Positions 43,750 through 53,154 of a stretch of DNA of 64,000 bases are shown piece by piece. The notes beneath the pieces were generated by a model. That model made no database searches and had not been told where the DNA came from. It saw nothing but the letters and a program-made list of their open reading frames with translations. The stretch lies in contig NZ_CP072934.1 of NCBI RefSeq assembly GCF_024453815.1, forward strand, positions 868,001 through 932,000. The letters are read 5' to 3'. The position numbers and the translations under genes are program-made. The DNA comes from Corynebacterium pseudogenitalium. Its GTDB lineage: Bacteria > Actinomycetota > Actinomycetes > Mycobacteriales > Mycobacteriaceae. Position 1 is the first letter of the stretch. Each line of letters begins with the position of its first letter.

Positions 43750-44707
43750 CTCTCAAGATCTCACAGCAGCTGCCCGCGCTGGGCAGGAGTATTTCATCGC
43801 GGAAACGGACGAAACCGGACTCGGTGCTGTTGACGCAGTACAGGACGAGTCCGCTCCCACAAGTCAGTGGGGAGAGGCCTGGCGCGCGTTGCGACGCCGT
43901 CCGCTGTTTTGGGTATCCGCACTCCTGATTTTGTTCGCCATTTTGCTTGCCCTGGTGCCGGGCCTGTTTACTAGCGTGGACCCGCGTGAGTGCATGTTGT
44001 CGCGCTCACTTGGCGCGCCGGAGTCCGGTCACCCGTTTGGCTTTGACCGTCAAGGCTGCGACATTTACGCTCGCACAATTTATGGTGCGCGTGCATCGGT
44101 CACAGTCGGTGTGCTTACTACGATCGTCGTGACGGTCCTAGGTTCACTGATCGGCGCGATCGCCGGTTTCTACGGTGGTATCTGGGACACCTTGCTGTCT
44201 CGCCTGACGGATATCTTCTTCGCTGTACCACTCGTGCTGGCAGCGATCGTGGTGATGTCCATGTTCCAGAACCAGCGCTCCATCTGGATGGTGGTGTTCG
44301 CGCTCTCTATGTTCGGATGGACGCAGATCGCGAGAATCGCGCGCGGCGCGGTGATGGGCGTGAAGAACGACGAGTTTGTGACTGCCGCCCGCGCATTGGG
44401 GGCGAGTGACGTGCGGATTATCTTCTCGCATATCTTGCCCAACGCGGCAGCACCGATCATTGTGTACGCCACCGTCGCGCTGGGTACGTTCATCGTCGCA
44501 GAGGCAACGCTGTCGTTCCTTGGCATCGGTTTGCCGACGACAGTCGTCTCGTGGGGCGGCGACATTTCTGCTGCACAGGCCTCCCTGAGGACCCAGCCCA
44601 TGGTGCTGTTCTACCCTGCAATTGCTTTGGCACTGACAGTGCTGAGCTTCATCATGATGGGTGACGCCGTACGCGACGCCCTTGACCCTAAATCGAGGAA
44701 ACGATGA
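43742..44707 (+). CDS. dppC: peptide ABC transporter permease (DppC/OppC)
   Basis: 321 residues from ATG 43742, overlapping dppB. The N-terminal soluble region is about 60 residues, followed by the usual DppC helices and EAA loop (DEFVTAARALGASDVRIIFSHILPNAAAPI). The first loop contains HPFGFDRQGCDIYARTIYGARASV as in the family. It heterodimerises with DppB. Confidence 0.94.
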   Translation: MHNSQDLTAAARAGQEYFIAETDETGLGAVDAVQDESAPTSQWGEAWRALRRRPLFWVSALLILFAILLALVPGLFTSVDPRECMLSRSLGAPESGHPFGFDRQGCDIYARTIYGARASVTVGVLTTIVVTVLGSLIGAIAGFYGGIWDTLLSRLTDIFFAVPLVLAAIVVMSMFQNQRSIWMVVFALSMFGWTQIARIARGAVMGVKNDEFVTAARALGASDVRIIFSHILPNAAAPIIVYATVALGTFIVAEATLSFLGIGLPTTVVSWGGDISAAQASLRTQPMVLFYPAIALALTVLSFIMMGDAVRDALDPKSRKR

Positions 44708-46383
44708 GCGAGTTACAAGATCAACCGCTACTCGAGATAGCGGACCTGAAAGTTACATTCGAGTCGACTACCGGTGTTGTCGAAGCGGTGCGTGACTTTG
44801 ACTTGACGGTGTACCCAGGTCAGTCGATCGCTATCGTGGGTGAGTCCGGATCGGGAAAGTCCACTGCAGCGATGTCCATCCTGGGATTGTTGCCCGGAAC
44901 AGGCAAGGTCACCAATGGTTCCATCAAGCTCAACGGTGAAGAGCTCACCGAGCTTGATGAGAAGGGGTGGCAGAAGGTCCGGGGTAACAAAATAGGGCTT
45001 GTACCGCAGGACCCGATGAGCAACCTCAACCCAGTGTGGAGGATTGGCACACAGGTAGAGGAGTCCCTTCGCGCAAACCATGTGGTGGAGGGCTCTGAAC
45101 GCCACGCGCGCGTCGTCCAACTGCTCGAGGAAGCGGGACTTCCAGAGGCCGAACGCCGCGCCAAACAGTACCCGCACGAGTTCTCGGGTGGTATGCGACA
45201 GCGTGCGCTCATCGCTATCGGTCTCGCGGCACGCCCAGAGTTGTTGATTGCCGACGAGCCAACATCCGCGTTGGATGTGACGGTGCAGAAGAAGATTCTC
45301 GACCACCTGGAGACGCTGACGGAGGAACTCGGCACAGCGCTGCTGTTCATCACGCACGACTTGGGACTGGCCGCCGAGCGCGCGGATCACCTGCTAGTCA
45401 TGCACCGCGGACGCATCGTTGAGAAGGGGCCGAGCCTGCAGATTCTGCGCAACCCGCAGCACCCGTACACGAAGCGCCTCGTTACTGCCGCACCTTCCTT
45501 GGCATCCGCTCGTATCCAGAGCGCGAAAGCTCAGGGCATTGAGTCAAGCGAGGAACTCGCCTCGGGTCACCACGACTCCGAAGAAGTGGTGCTGAGCGTG
45601 CAGAACTTGGTGAAAGAGTTCGACGTCCGCGGGCAGAAGGGCAAGCAGAAGGTGCTTCGTGCTGTAGACGACGTCACGTTCGACGTTCGCCGCGGCACGA
45701 CGCTTGCGCTCGTCGGTGAGTCCGGCTCCGGTAAGTCCACGGTGGCGAACATGGCGCTTCGCCTCTTGGAGCCAACGAGTGGCCGTGTCTTGTTTGAAGG
45801 ACAAGATATCGCGAAGCTCAAGGGGCGCGAGTTGTTTGAAATGCGCCGCAAGATGCAGGTGGTGTTCCAGAATCCATATGGTTCGCTGGACCCGATGTAT
45901 TCCATTTACCGCTGCATTGAGGAACCGTTGACGCTGCACAAGGTCGGTAGCCGAAAGGAGCGCGAGGCGCGAGTCGCCGAGTTGCTTGATTTGGTGCAGA
46001 TGCCGCGATCGGCGATGCGTCGATACCCGAATGAGCTATCCGGTGGCCAGCGCCAGCGCATCGCAATTGCACGCGCGATGGCATTGGGTCCGGAAGTGAT
46101 TGTCCTCGACGAGGCTGTTTCGGCGTTGGACGTGCTCGTTCAAAACCAGATTCTCCAGTTGCTGACTCAGCTGCAGGAGGAGATGCGCCTTTCATATCTG
46201 TTCATCACTCACGACCTAGCGGTGGTTCGCCAGACTGCTGATGACATTGTGGTGATGCGGCAGGGTAAGGCAGTGGAGCAGGGCCGGGCCGATGACATCT
46301 TCGATAACCCTCAGGATCCGTACACACAGAACCTGATTAATTCGGTGCCTGGCCTCAACATTGAATTGGGAGTAGGAGAGTAG
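44704..46383 (+). CDS. peptide ABC transporter, fused double ATPase (DppD-DppF)
   Basis: 559 residues containing two complete ABC domains. First: Walker A GESGSGKST (~50), signature FSGGMRQRALI, Walker B LLIADEPT. Second, after a linker near residue 285: GESGSGKST, signature LSGGQRQRIAI, Walker B VIVLDEAV. The fused form is common in actinobacteria and powers uptake through DppBC. It overlaps dppC by four bases (ATGA). Confidence 0.94.
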   Translation: MSELQDQPLLEIADLKVTFESTTGVVEAVRDFDLTVYPGQSIAIVGESGSGKSTAAMSILGLLPGTGKVTNGSIKLNGEELTELDEKGWQKVRGNKIGLVPQDPMSNLNPVWRIGTQVEESLRANHVVEGSERHARVVQLLEEAGLPEAERRAKQYPHEFSGGMRQRALIAIGLAARPELLIADEPTSALDVTVQKKILDHLETLTEELGTALLFITHDLGLAAERADHLLVMHRGRIVEKGPSLQILRNPQHPYTKRLVTAAPSLASARIQSAKAQGIESSEELASGHHDSEEVVLSVQNLVKEFDVRGQKGKQKVLRAVDDVTFDVRRGTTLALVGESGSGKSTVANMALRLLEPTSGRVLFEGQDIAKLKGRELFEMRRKMQVVFQNPYGSLDPMYSIYRCIEEPLTLHKVGSRKEREARVAELLDLVQMPRSAMRRYPNELSGGQRQRIAIARAMALGPEVIVLDEAVSALDVLVQNQILQLLTQLQEEMRLSYLFITHDLAVVRQTADDIVVMRQGKAVEQGRADDIFDNPQDPYTQNLINSVPGLNIELGVGE

Positions 46384-46408
46384 GTCCCACCTGCTGATTT
46401 GTTACGTG

Positions 46409-46455
46409 CGCTACGCCACAATCGCAGCGATGAATACTGCGATTGTGGCGTAGCG
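46409..46455 (+). terminator. strong terminator after the peptide ABC operon
   Basis: A perfect 19-bp stem, 46409-46427 with 46437-46455, encloses a nine-base loop and is followed by TTTAG. It is one of the most stable hairpins in the window. Confidence 0.85.
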
Positions 46456-46488
46456 TTTAGGGAATGTACAGTATTGTCACAACTTCAT

Positions 46489-46577
46489 ACACGGGTGTCT
46501 TCGTTGGAGAGAAAAGCGAAGGCTGAGATGCACAAGCGAACCGTTGAACCTGATCCGGGTAATGCCGGCGTTTAGGA
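46489..46577 (+). promoter_or_regulatory. TPP (thiamine pyrophosphate) riboswitch
   Basis: The thi-box landmarks are all present: ACGGGTGTC at 46491-46499, AGGCTGAGATG near 46520-46530, and GAACCTGATCCGGGTAATGCCGGCG at about 46546-46570. It lies 15 bases before the ykoE ATG and the AGGAAGGAA SD region. Repression by TPP, most likely by blocking the ribosome site, would turn down thiamine import. Confidence 0.94.
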
Positions 46578-46591
46578 AGGAATGTAAGCGT

Positions 46592-47191
46592 ATGAATACG
46601 CGTGGAAGCCATTCGTGGCGTGTCATTGATATTGTTACTGCAGCCGTTTTGGGGGTGGCATGCGGGCTCATTTTTTGGATGTGGAACAGCGTCGGGTACG
46701 CAGGATTTAAGGCCTTTGATGCGCTCACCCCGGGTCTTGGTGGCCTGTTCACCGGTATCTGGTTCCTCGGTGGCACGCTTGGTGGGTTGGTAATTCGCAA
46801 GCCTGGCGCTGCGGTGTTCGTGGAAGTGCTGGCGGCGTCTGTGTCCGCGGTCATCGGAAGCCAGTGGGGGATCGAGACGCTGTATTCAGGATTGGCACAG
46901 GGTCTCGGTGCAGAGATCGTGTTCCTGATCTTCGCCTACAAGAAGTTTTCGACGACTGTGGCGGTGCTTGCCGGTATGGGCAGCGCAGTGGGCGCGTTCG
47001 TGCTTGAGCTGTTCCTGTCTGCCAACTTCGCGATGGGCCTGGCGTTCAACGTGATTTACCTCAGCTGCATGCTGGTATCGGGCGCGTTGCTTGCTGGTAT
47101 TGTTGCAAAACTCTTGGTTGATGCTCTGGCTAAGACTGGTGCGCTTGACCGCTTCGGTGCAGGACGCGAGCGGTTCCAACAGGAGGTGTAG
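46592..47191 (+). CDS. ykoE: thiamine/HMP ECF transporter S component
   Basis: 199 residues, about six membrane helices, beginning MNTRGSHSWRVIDIVTAAVLGVACGLIFW, the YkoE pattern. Substrate-binding subunit for thiamine or its pyrimidine moiety. It lies immediately after a TPP riboswitch and heads the ykoEDC operon. Confidence 0.92.
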   Translation: MNTRGSHSWRVIDIVTAAVLGVACGLIFWMWNSVGYAGFKAFDALTPGLGGLFTGIWFLGGTLGGLVIRKPGAAVFVEVLAASVSAVIGSQWGIETLYSGLAQGLGAEIVFLIFAYKKFSTTVAVLAGMGSAVGAFVLELFLSANFAMGLAFNVIYLSCMLVSGALLAGIVAKLLVDALAKTGALDRFGAGRERFQQEV

Positions 47192-47196
47192 CCTCG

Positions 47197-48555
47197 GTGG
47201 CTACGGGGGACCAGGTCATCCAGGCACAGGGCCTGGGCTATAAACACGCGACTCGCCCGAAGCCTGCGTTTACCGGGGTGGACTTGACCGTCTCTCGTGG
47301 GGAGCGCGTGCTGCTCACGGGAGACTCTGGCGCTGGCAAGTCAACGCTGCTTGCCGTTTTAGCTGGGTTGGCGGCAGATGGTGAGGAAGGCCAAGTTCTT
47401 GGCTCCGTGAGTGTCAACGGCACGGTTGGCATGGTGATGCAGGACCCAGAGGCACAAACGATTTTGACTCGCGTTGGCGACGACGTTGCGTTTGGTGCCG
47501 AGAATATGGGGATTCCGCCAGAGGAAATCTGGCCCCGTGTGCGCGCTGCGCTGGATGCAGTGGGCCTGGATGTGCCGTTGGACCACAACACCGCGCACCT
47601 TTCTGGTGGGCAGAAGCAGCGACTCACATTGGCGGGAGTATTGGCCATGGGCGCTGACATCATTCTGCTGGATGAGCCGACGGCAAACCTTGACCCGGAA
47701 GGGCGCGACGATGTTGTGCGGGCAGTCGATGCCGTGTGTCGCCGCACAGGGGCGACCTTGATTGTGGTGGAGCACCGACCTGCACACTGGGTAGGCTTCG
47801 TGGACACGTTCTACCACCTCACCGCGGATGGGCTACAGCGCAGCGGCCCGGATCAGCTCCCAATGCCACCGCAGTTGCCGCCAGCGTTGAAGGTCCCTGC
47901 CAGCGCGGTAAGCGCGCTGCGTACTGAGAATCTCCGGGTTGCATTCGGTTCACCCCGCAACATCGCGGTACCAGAGGGCTTTTCTACCGTGATTACAGGC
48001 AAGAACGGTGTTGGAAAGACGACGCTAGTGCAAGCGCTCGCTGGGCTCGTCGCGCCACTCAGTGGCACTTTGGAGTACTCGCCGCGGATTCGAAGCGGGC
48101 TGACTACACCGTCGCACCGCTGGAAGTCGAAGGACTTGGCCCAACGGATTGGCTATGTGTTCCAGGAACCGGAGCATCAGTTCGTGACCGCGAATGTGCG
48201 CGATGAAGTTGCGTTGTCGGGTGCGTCGGCACACCGCGTCGATGAGCTGTTGCAACGACTGAAGCTTGAACACGTAGTAGCAGCAAATCCCTTTACACTT
48301 TCAGGAGGAGAGAAGCGCAGGCTTTCGGTAGCGACTGCGCTAGTGAATGCCCCTGAGCTCCTCATTCTTGATGAGCCGACCTTTGGGCAGGATGACAAAA
48401 CCTTTGTAGAGGTAGTTTCGTTGATCCGTGAGTTGGCCGACGAGGGGAAAACCATCATCTCAATTACTCACGATGAGGCCTTCGTCAGTTCGTTGGGCGA
48501 CCATATGGAGGAGCTGCGCAACGAGATGAATGCGGAAGGCGGGGTGCGGGAATGA
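47197..48555 (+). CDS. ykoD: ECF transporter fused double ATPase
   Basis: 452 residues from GTG 47197. Two ABC domains: Walker A GDSGAGKST and GKNGVGKTT, signatures LSGGQKQRLTLAG and LSGGEKRRLSVA, Walker B IILLDEPTANLDPEG and LLILDEPTFGQD. It supplies energy for YkoE-mediated import. It overlaps ykoC by four bases. Confidence 0.93.
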   Translation: MATGDQVIQAQGLGYKHATRPKPAFTGVDLTVSRGERVLLTGDSGAGKSTLLAVLAGLAADGEEGQVLGSVSVNGTVGMVMQDPEAQTILTRVGDDVAFGAENMGIPPEEIWPRVRAALDAVGLDVPLDHNTAHLSGGQKQRLTLAGVLAMGADIILLDEPTANLDPEGRDDVVRAVDAVCRRTGATLIVVEHRPAHWVGFVDTFYHLTADGLQRSGPDQLPMPPQLPPALKVPASAVSALRTENLRVAFGSPRNIAVPEGFSTVITGKNGVGKTTLVQALAGLVAPLSGTLEYSPRIRSGLTTPSHRWKSKDLAQRIGYVFQEPEHQFVTANVRDEVALSGASAHRVDELLQRLKLEHVVAANPFTLSGGEKRRLSVATALVNAPELLILDEPTFGQDDKTFVEVVSLIRELADEGKTIISITHDEAFVSSLGDHMEELRNEMNAEGGVRE

Positions 48556-49313
48556 ACGTGCTCAATGGGGTGAATCCGGTAACGCGGATTCTGGGATTGG
48601 CGTTGCTGACTACACCGCTTATGGTGACGATCGATTGGGTTTCTGCAGTTGTCGCCATTGCGTTTACGCTGGCAGTCGTGCCGCTGTGCGGGCTGTCATT
48701 TAGGACGTTTTTCAAACGCGCGTTACCAATTCTTGTTGTTGCCCCGCTCGCGGGTATCCCGATGGCGCTATACGGCCAGTCAGGTGGGGAAACCTACCTT
48801 GAGTGGGGTCTCATCCATGTGACGGAGCTGTCCATTTCGCTCGCATTATCAATGGTGCTTCGCGTGTTTGCCATTGCGCTGCCCGTCATTGTGTTGTCTG
48901 CGCACGTGGATCCAACGGATCTTGGCGATGGGCTGTCCCAGGTGTTGAAGCTGCCAGAGCGCTTCGTTCTGGGATCAGTCGCTGCGTTTCGTATGTTGAC
49001 GCTGCTTCGTGAGGATGTTGAGGCGATGCGAATGGCGCGCCGTGCCCGTGGCATTGCTGATACGGGACGCGTGAAGTATTGGTTTTCGTTGGCCTTCGGC
49101 TTGCTGGTGATGTCTCTGCGCAGGGCAGGCAAGCTTGCTACCGCGATGGAGGCTCGCGCATTCGGCGGCCCGCAAAAGCGTACGTGGGCTCGAGAGTCGC
49201 GGCTTACCAGGCGCGATTGGGTTGTCATGGTTGTATGCATCGCTGTCGCGTGCGTCGCGCTGGGGCTTTCAGTTGCCACTGGGTACTTCCGGCCAGTGTG
49301 GAGCGTCTCGTAG
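48552..49313 (+). CDS. ykoC: ECF transporter T component
   Basis: 253 residues with several membrane helices and the coupling-helix signatures of EcfT proteins (EAMRMARRARGIAD and ATAMEARAFGGPQKRTW; both carry an A-R-A/G motif). It joins the ATPase to YkoE. Last gene of the TPP-controlled operon. The next ORF starts four bases later. Confidence 0.92.
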   Translation: MNVLNGVNPVTRILGLALLTTPLMVTIDWVSAVVAIAFTLAVVPLCGLSFRTFFKRALPILVVAPLAGIPMALYGQSGGETYLEWGLIHVTELSISLALSMVLRVFAIALPVIVLSAHVDPTDLGDGLSQVLKLPERFVLGSVAAFRMLTLLREDVEAMRMARRARGIADTGRVKYWFSLAFGLLVMSLRRAGKLATAMEARAFGGPQKRTWARESRLTRRDWVVMVVCIAVACVALGLSVATGYFRPVWSVS

Positions 49314-49316
49314 CTC

Positions 49317-49796
49317 ATGGCTTACACACTGCTTATCGACGGCCCCTCCGGCGCCGGCAAAACCACATTGGCTGAACAAATTGGTGCTGCGCTCAGCGTT
49401 CGAGTGGTGCATTGCGATGAGTTTTATCCTGGCTGGAGCGGGCTTGAAGAAGGATCCAGAATTGTGGAGCGGGATGTACTTTCGCTCAATGAGCCGGGAT
49501 ACTGGCGTTGGGACTGGGAGTGTCAACGCCGCGGGGAGTGGGTCAGCCTTGACCCAGAAGGCGACCTTATTATTGAGGGCGTTGGTGCAGTGACCGAGGC
49601 GTCGATCGCGGCGGCGCGGGCGCGTGGCTGTGTGAACACGCTGTGGGTAGAGGCGGCAGAGTCGCTGCGTCGTTCGCGGGCGTTGCAGCGTGACCCAGGG
49701 TATGCGCCGTTTTGGGATATGTGGGCGGCCCAGGAGCAGGAGCACAGAGCTAGGCGAGGTGCCGTTTACTTCGACGTGACTATTGAGCGGCGTTAG
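49317..49796 (+). CDS. P-loop kinase-like protein (uridine-kinase-like)
   Basis: 159 residues. Walker A is GPSGAGKTT at residues 9-17, a DE motif follows in HCDEFYPGWSG, and a later strand LIIEGVG. It matches small uncharacterised actinobacterial members of the uridine kinase/AAA-18 group. The start is three bases after ykoC, so it may be cotranscribed, but no thiamine role is known. It overlaps the convergent DUF402 gene by four bases. Confidence 0.8.
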   Translation: MAYTLLIDGPSGAGKTTLAEQIGAALSVRVVHCDEFYPGWSGLEEGSRIVERDVLSLNEPGYWRWDWECQRRGEWVSLDPEGDLIIEGVGAVTEASIAAARARGCVNTLWVEAAESLRRSRALQRDPGYAPFWDMWAAQEQEHRARRGAVYFDVTIERR

Positions 49797-50329
49797 TCAG
49801 CCGGGGTGAGCGTGACGCGCTCTGCCCAAGTGAGGTCGATGCCGAGGCTGGAGAGCCACCGCATCGCGTCGTCGCCGTGGCGGGTAATTCCCTCGACGGC
49901 GTTGAGGGTCACTTCCATGGCGCGTTCAGCTTCTTCTGCAGTGATAAGCCCTGCGGACGTCGCCGCGGCAAGCTCGTCGATGTCAAGGACTTCGATCGGA
50001 CGTCCGGTCAGGGACACTAGGTCGACGTAGAGGTCGCGCGTCTGCCAGACGCCATCTGTTTCGGTGATATCTGCGACGTCGAAGTAGAAATCTTGTTGTA
50101 CATCGATGCCTTGGCGGAAGTGGAAGATGTTTGCGCGGAGACCAAGCGATGGAAGCAGCCAGCTTTCCAAGTATCCAAACCGTGGGTGGTTTGCGCCTCG
50201 GGCCATGTAGAGGCCGAAGTTGGTCGTCGTGAAGACATCCACCTGGCGCAGGAACCCCTTCGGATCGGTGTTGACCTTCGCGGAGATGTCGAAGGTTTCC
50301 TGCTTCACTGGATGAAGATCGACGGTCAT
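49793..50329 (-). CDS. DUF402 domain protein
   Basis: 178 residues with the DUF402 core: WLLPSLGLRANIFHFR, then DFYFDVADITETDGVWQTRDLYVDLVSLTGRPIEVLDIDEL. The Asp-rich YVDLV and DxDEL are the conserved acidic residues of the FomD-like fold, proposed to hydrolyse nucleotide or phosphoester bonds in a metal-dependent way. A helical tail follows. No specific substrate is known for this member. Confidence 0.87.
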   Translation of the reverse strand: MTVDLHPVKQETFDISAKVNTDPKGFLRQVDVFTTTNFGLYMARGANHPRFGYLESWLLPSLGLRANIFHFRQGIDVQQDFYFDVADITETDGVWQTRDLYVDLVSLTGRPIEVLDIDELAAATSAGLITAEEAERAMEVTLNAVEGITRHGDDAMRWLSSLGIDLTWAERVTLTPAD

Positions 50330-50336
50330 AGGCTGG

Positions 50337-51026
50337 CTACCTTACGTTGAACTGTGCTGCTGCTGGGGCGAAGTGACAGACATTGTTTTCGGTGCGCGCG
50401 GCACCATTGATCACTGCGAGGACTTTGCCGGGCCCTGTTTTTGCGGTTGCGGACAGGGTGGTTGGTCCTGTTGGGTTTATCTGATTATTCGCAAGCGGCG
50501 TTACACCGGTCTTGCCCGAGTTGAGGTTGATCCAGTACGCGTTCATGAGGCCTTGACGCTCTGCCGCTGGTGGAGTACCGAGGGCGGTAAACACGAATGT
50601 GGCTTCCCCAGCTTTGGCGCCTGGGGCTGGTGCGGGTGCGGGTCCAGGTACAACGAGCGCGGAGGCCGTGGAGTGCAGGCCTGGACCGATGCAGTTACTA
50701 GAGACCGTCGGCCAGTAGAACTGCGTAAACGCCGGTGCGTCTTTTGGCAGTGGCGGGCCGCCAAGTTCGCCTGTACCGGCGAAGAAGTTTACGGCGGTGC
50801 GCAGTGCGTTAGCTACCTGTGGCGGTACGAAGGGTTGATCTGCGAATTGGTTGACACGAGCAACGGTGTTGTTCGTGGGGCGTCCGAGTCCATCAACCGC
50901 GGATGAGAGAGATGACGGGATGCTGGGCTGTTGAGCGCTCGCGAGTGGTGCAGTAACGAGGGCGCACGCAGCGCAGAGCGTAGTAAGGCGGATCGCGGCG
51001 CGACGCGTGAAGTGGGAGGGGCGCAC
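50337..51026 (-). CDS. secreted protein of unknown function
   Basis: 229 residues from GTG 51026. The signal peptide RPSHFTRRAAIRLTTLCAACALVTAPLASAQ carries a twin Arg and ends in ASAQ, so export via Sec or Tat is expected. The mature region is Pro/Ala rich (PGPAPAPAPGAK) with two Cys that could form a disulfide. It resembles small actinobacterial secreted proteins found beside typA, but I could not place it in a named family. Confidence 0.75.
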   Translation of the reverse strand: MRPSHFTRRAAIRLTTLCAACALVTAPLASAQQPSIPSSLSSAVDGLGRPTNNTVARVNQFADQPFVPPQVANALRTAVNFFAGTGELGGPPLPKDAPAFTQFYWPTVSSNCIGPGLHSTASALVVPGPAPAPAPGAKAGEATFVFTALGTPPAAERQGLMNAYWINLNSGKTGVTPLANNQINPTGPTTLSATAKTGPGKVLAVINGAARTENNVCHFAPAAAQFNVR

Positions 51027-51207
51027 GTGGTGACCTAACTTTCCTTCGCATGACAGGTAGGGTGGCCGTCGAAAAGCCATAACCCTAGTCACAATAGTCA
51101 CTTTTGTAACAGGGTCAAGTGAGGAGCGGGCTACAAGGTGCATGTTTTGTGCTTTGCGAGTAGCATTTAACCGTTATTTCCACCTATGCGAAGGAGCACC
51201 GGTTTCA

Positions 51208-53124
51208 GTGTCGCATCCTGAATTTCGAAACGTAGCGATTGTCGCTCACGTTGACCACGGCAAGACTACATTGGTCAACGCAATGCTGGAGCAGTCCGGC
51301 GTATTCTCTGACCACGGCGAACACGGTGACCGCGTGATGGATTCCGGCGAGCTCGAGTCCGAGCGTGGCATCACCATTTTGGCGAAGAATACCGCTATCC
51401 GCCGCAAGGGGAAGGGCAAGAACGGTACAGACCTTGTTATTAATGTGATCGATACGCCGGGTCACGCCGACTTCGGTGGTGAGGTCGAGCGTGGCCTGTC
51501 CATGGTTGACGGCGTTGTCTTGCTTATCGACGCCTCCGAAGGCCCGCTGCCGCAGACTCGTTTCGTGCTGGGCAAGGCGTTGGAAGCGAAGAAGCCGGTC
51601 ATCATCTGCGTAAATAAGACCGACCGCCCGGATGCCCGCATTGACGAAGTCGTTGAAGAGGCCCAGGACTTGCTGCTTGAGCTTGGTGCGGGGCTGGAGG
51701 ATCCGGAGGCAGCAGAGGCCGCGGAGAACCTGCTCGAGCTCCCTGTGCTGTACACGTCGGGTCGCGCTGGCCGGGCTTCGCTCGAGAACCCAGGCAACGG
51801 TAATCTGCCTGACAATGATGATCTGCTCCCGTTGTTCAACGTCATCTACGACGTGCTGCCGGAGCCTTCCGCTGAGATCGACGCACCGCTGCAGGCGCAG
51901 GTCACGAACCTTGACTCCTCTTCGTTCCTGGGCCGTATCGCGCTGATTCGCGTGTACAAGGGCACCGTCAAGAAGGGCGACACTGTTGCTTGGGTGCACT
52001 ATGACGCCGAGGGTGAGCAGCACGTGAAGAACGTGAAGATTGCCGAGCTGCTGGTCACCGAGGGGCTCGACCGAGTTCCGGCGAAGGACGGCGTCGTCGC
52101 GGGTGACATCGCTGCAGTGTCGGGCATCGACGAAATCATGATTGGTGACACGCTGTGCGACGTCGACCACATTGAGCCGCTCGAACGCATCAAGATTGAC
52201 GATCCCGCAATTTCTATGACGATCGGTGTGAACACCTCGCCGATGGCTGGGCGCAACGGTGGCGATAAGCTGACCGCCCGCATGGTCAAGGCGCGCCTGG
52301 ACCAGGAGCTCATCGGTAACGTCTCCATCAAGGTGTTGCCGACCGAGCGTCCGGACACCTGGGAAGTGCAAGGTCGCGGCGAGATGGCCCTGACCGTGCT
52401 GATTGAAACGATGCGTCGTGAAGGCTTTGAGCTGACCGTTGGTAAGCCGCAGGTCGTGACCAAGGAGATCGACGGCAAGGTGTACGAGCCGTACGACCAC
52501 ATGGTTATCGACGTCCCCTCCGAACACCAGGGCGCTGTTACCCAGCTGATGGCGGCCCGCAAGGGCCAGATGACGGCGATGGGCAACACGGGCTCCGGCG
52601 ATTGGGTTCGCATGGAGTTCGATGTTCCGGCTCGTGGCCTGATTGGCTTCCGTACGACGTTTCTGACCGAGACCCGTGGCGCTGGCATTGCGAACTCCTA
52701 CTCGATTGAGCACCGCCCATGGGCGGGCGAGATCAAGGGCCGTCCGACCGGTTCGCTGGTCGCTGACCGCTCTGGCCAGGTCACCGCGTACGCGCTGACG
52801 CAACTCGCGGACCGTGGCGATTTCTTCGTGGAGCCTGGTGCAGAGACCTACGAGGGCATGGTCGTTGGTGCGAACAACCGTGATGAGGATATGGACATCA
52901 ACATCACGAAGGAAAAGAAGCTGACGAACATGCGCTCCGCAACCGCCGACGCGACCGTCACGTTGGCGAAGGCCCGTACGCTGTCCTTGGATGAGGCGAT
53001 TGAGTTCTGTGACGAGGATGAGTGCGTTGAGGTCGCTCCGGAGGCGATGCGAGTGCGCAAGATCATCCTCGACTCCACGGAGCGTGGCCGTGCCCGTTCA
53101 CGTGCAAAGCAGCGCAATAAGTAG
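51208..53124 (+). CDS. typA: TypA/BipA translational GTPase
   Basis: 638 residues from GTG 51208 (MSHPEFRNVAIVAHVDHGKTT in the family). GTPase motifs: AHVDHGKTT, ERGITI, DTPGHADF, NKTDRPDA. EF-G-like domains and a TypA-specific C-terminus follow (LSLDEAIEFCDEDECVEVAPEAMRVRK). It binds ribosomes and helps assembly or translation under stress. GGAG lies 13 bases upstream, a bit far. It begins the conserved block shared with mycobacteria. Confidence 0.96.
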   Translation: MSHPEFRNVAIVAHVDHGKTTLVNAMLEQSGVFSDHGEHGDRVMDSGELESERGITILAKNTAIRRKGKGKNGTDLVINVIDTPGHADFGGEVERGLSMVDGVVLLIDASEGPLPQTRFVLGKALEAKKPVIICVNKTDRPDARIDEVVEEAQDLLLELGAGLEDPEAAEAAENLLELPVLYTSGRAGRASLENPGNGNLPDNDDLLPLFNVIYDVLPEPSAEIDAPLQAQVTNLDSSSFLGRIALIRVYKGTVKKGDTVAWVHYDAEGEQHVKNVKIAELLVTEGLDRVPAKDGVVAGDIAAVSGIDEIMIGDTLCDVDHIEPLERIKIDDPAISMTIGVNTSPMAGRNGGDKLTARMVKARLDQELIGNVSIKVLPTERPDTWEVQGRGEMALTVLIETMRREGFELTVGKPQVVTKEIDGKVYEPYDHMVIDVPSEHQGAVTQLMAARKGQMTAMGNTGSGDWVRMEFDVPARGLIGFRTTFLTETRGAGIANSYSIEHRPWAGEIKGRPTGSLVADRSGQVTAYALTQLADRGDFFVEPGAETYEGMVVGANNRDEDMDINITKEKKLTNMRSATADATVTLAKARTLSLDEAIEFCDEDECVEVAPEAMRVRKIILDSTERGRARSRAKQRNK

Positions 53125-53154
53125 TTACGCACTGGTGCGGTAGTATCTACTGCG

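Noticed and set aside
51205..52803. 532-codon minus-strand frame opposite typA
   Set aside because: Antisense shadow of typA; product has no motifs.
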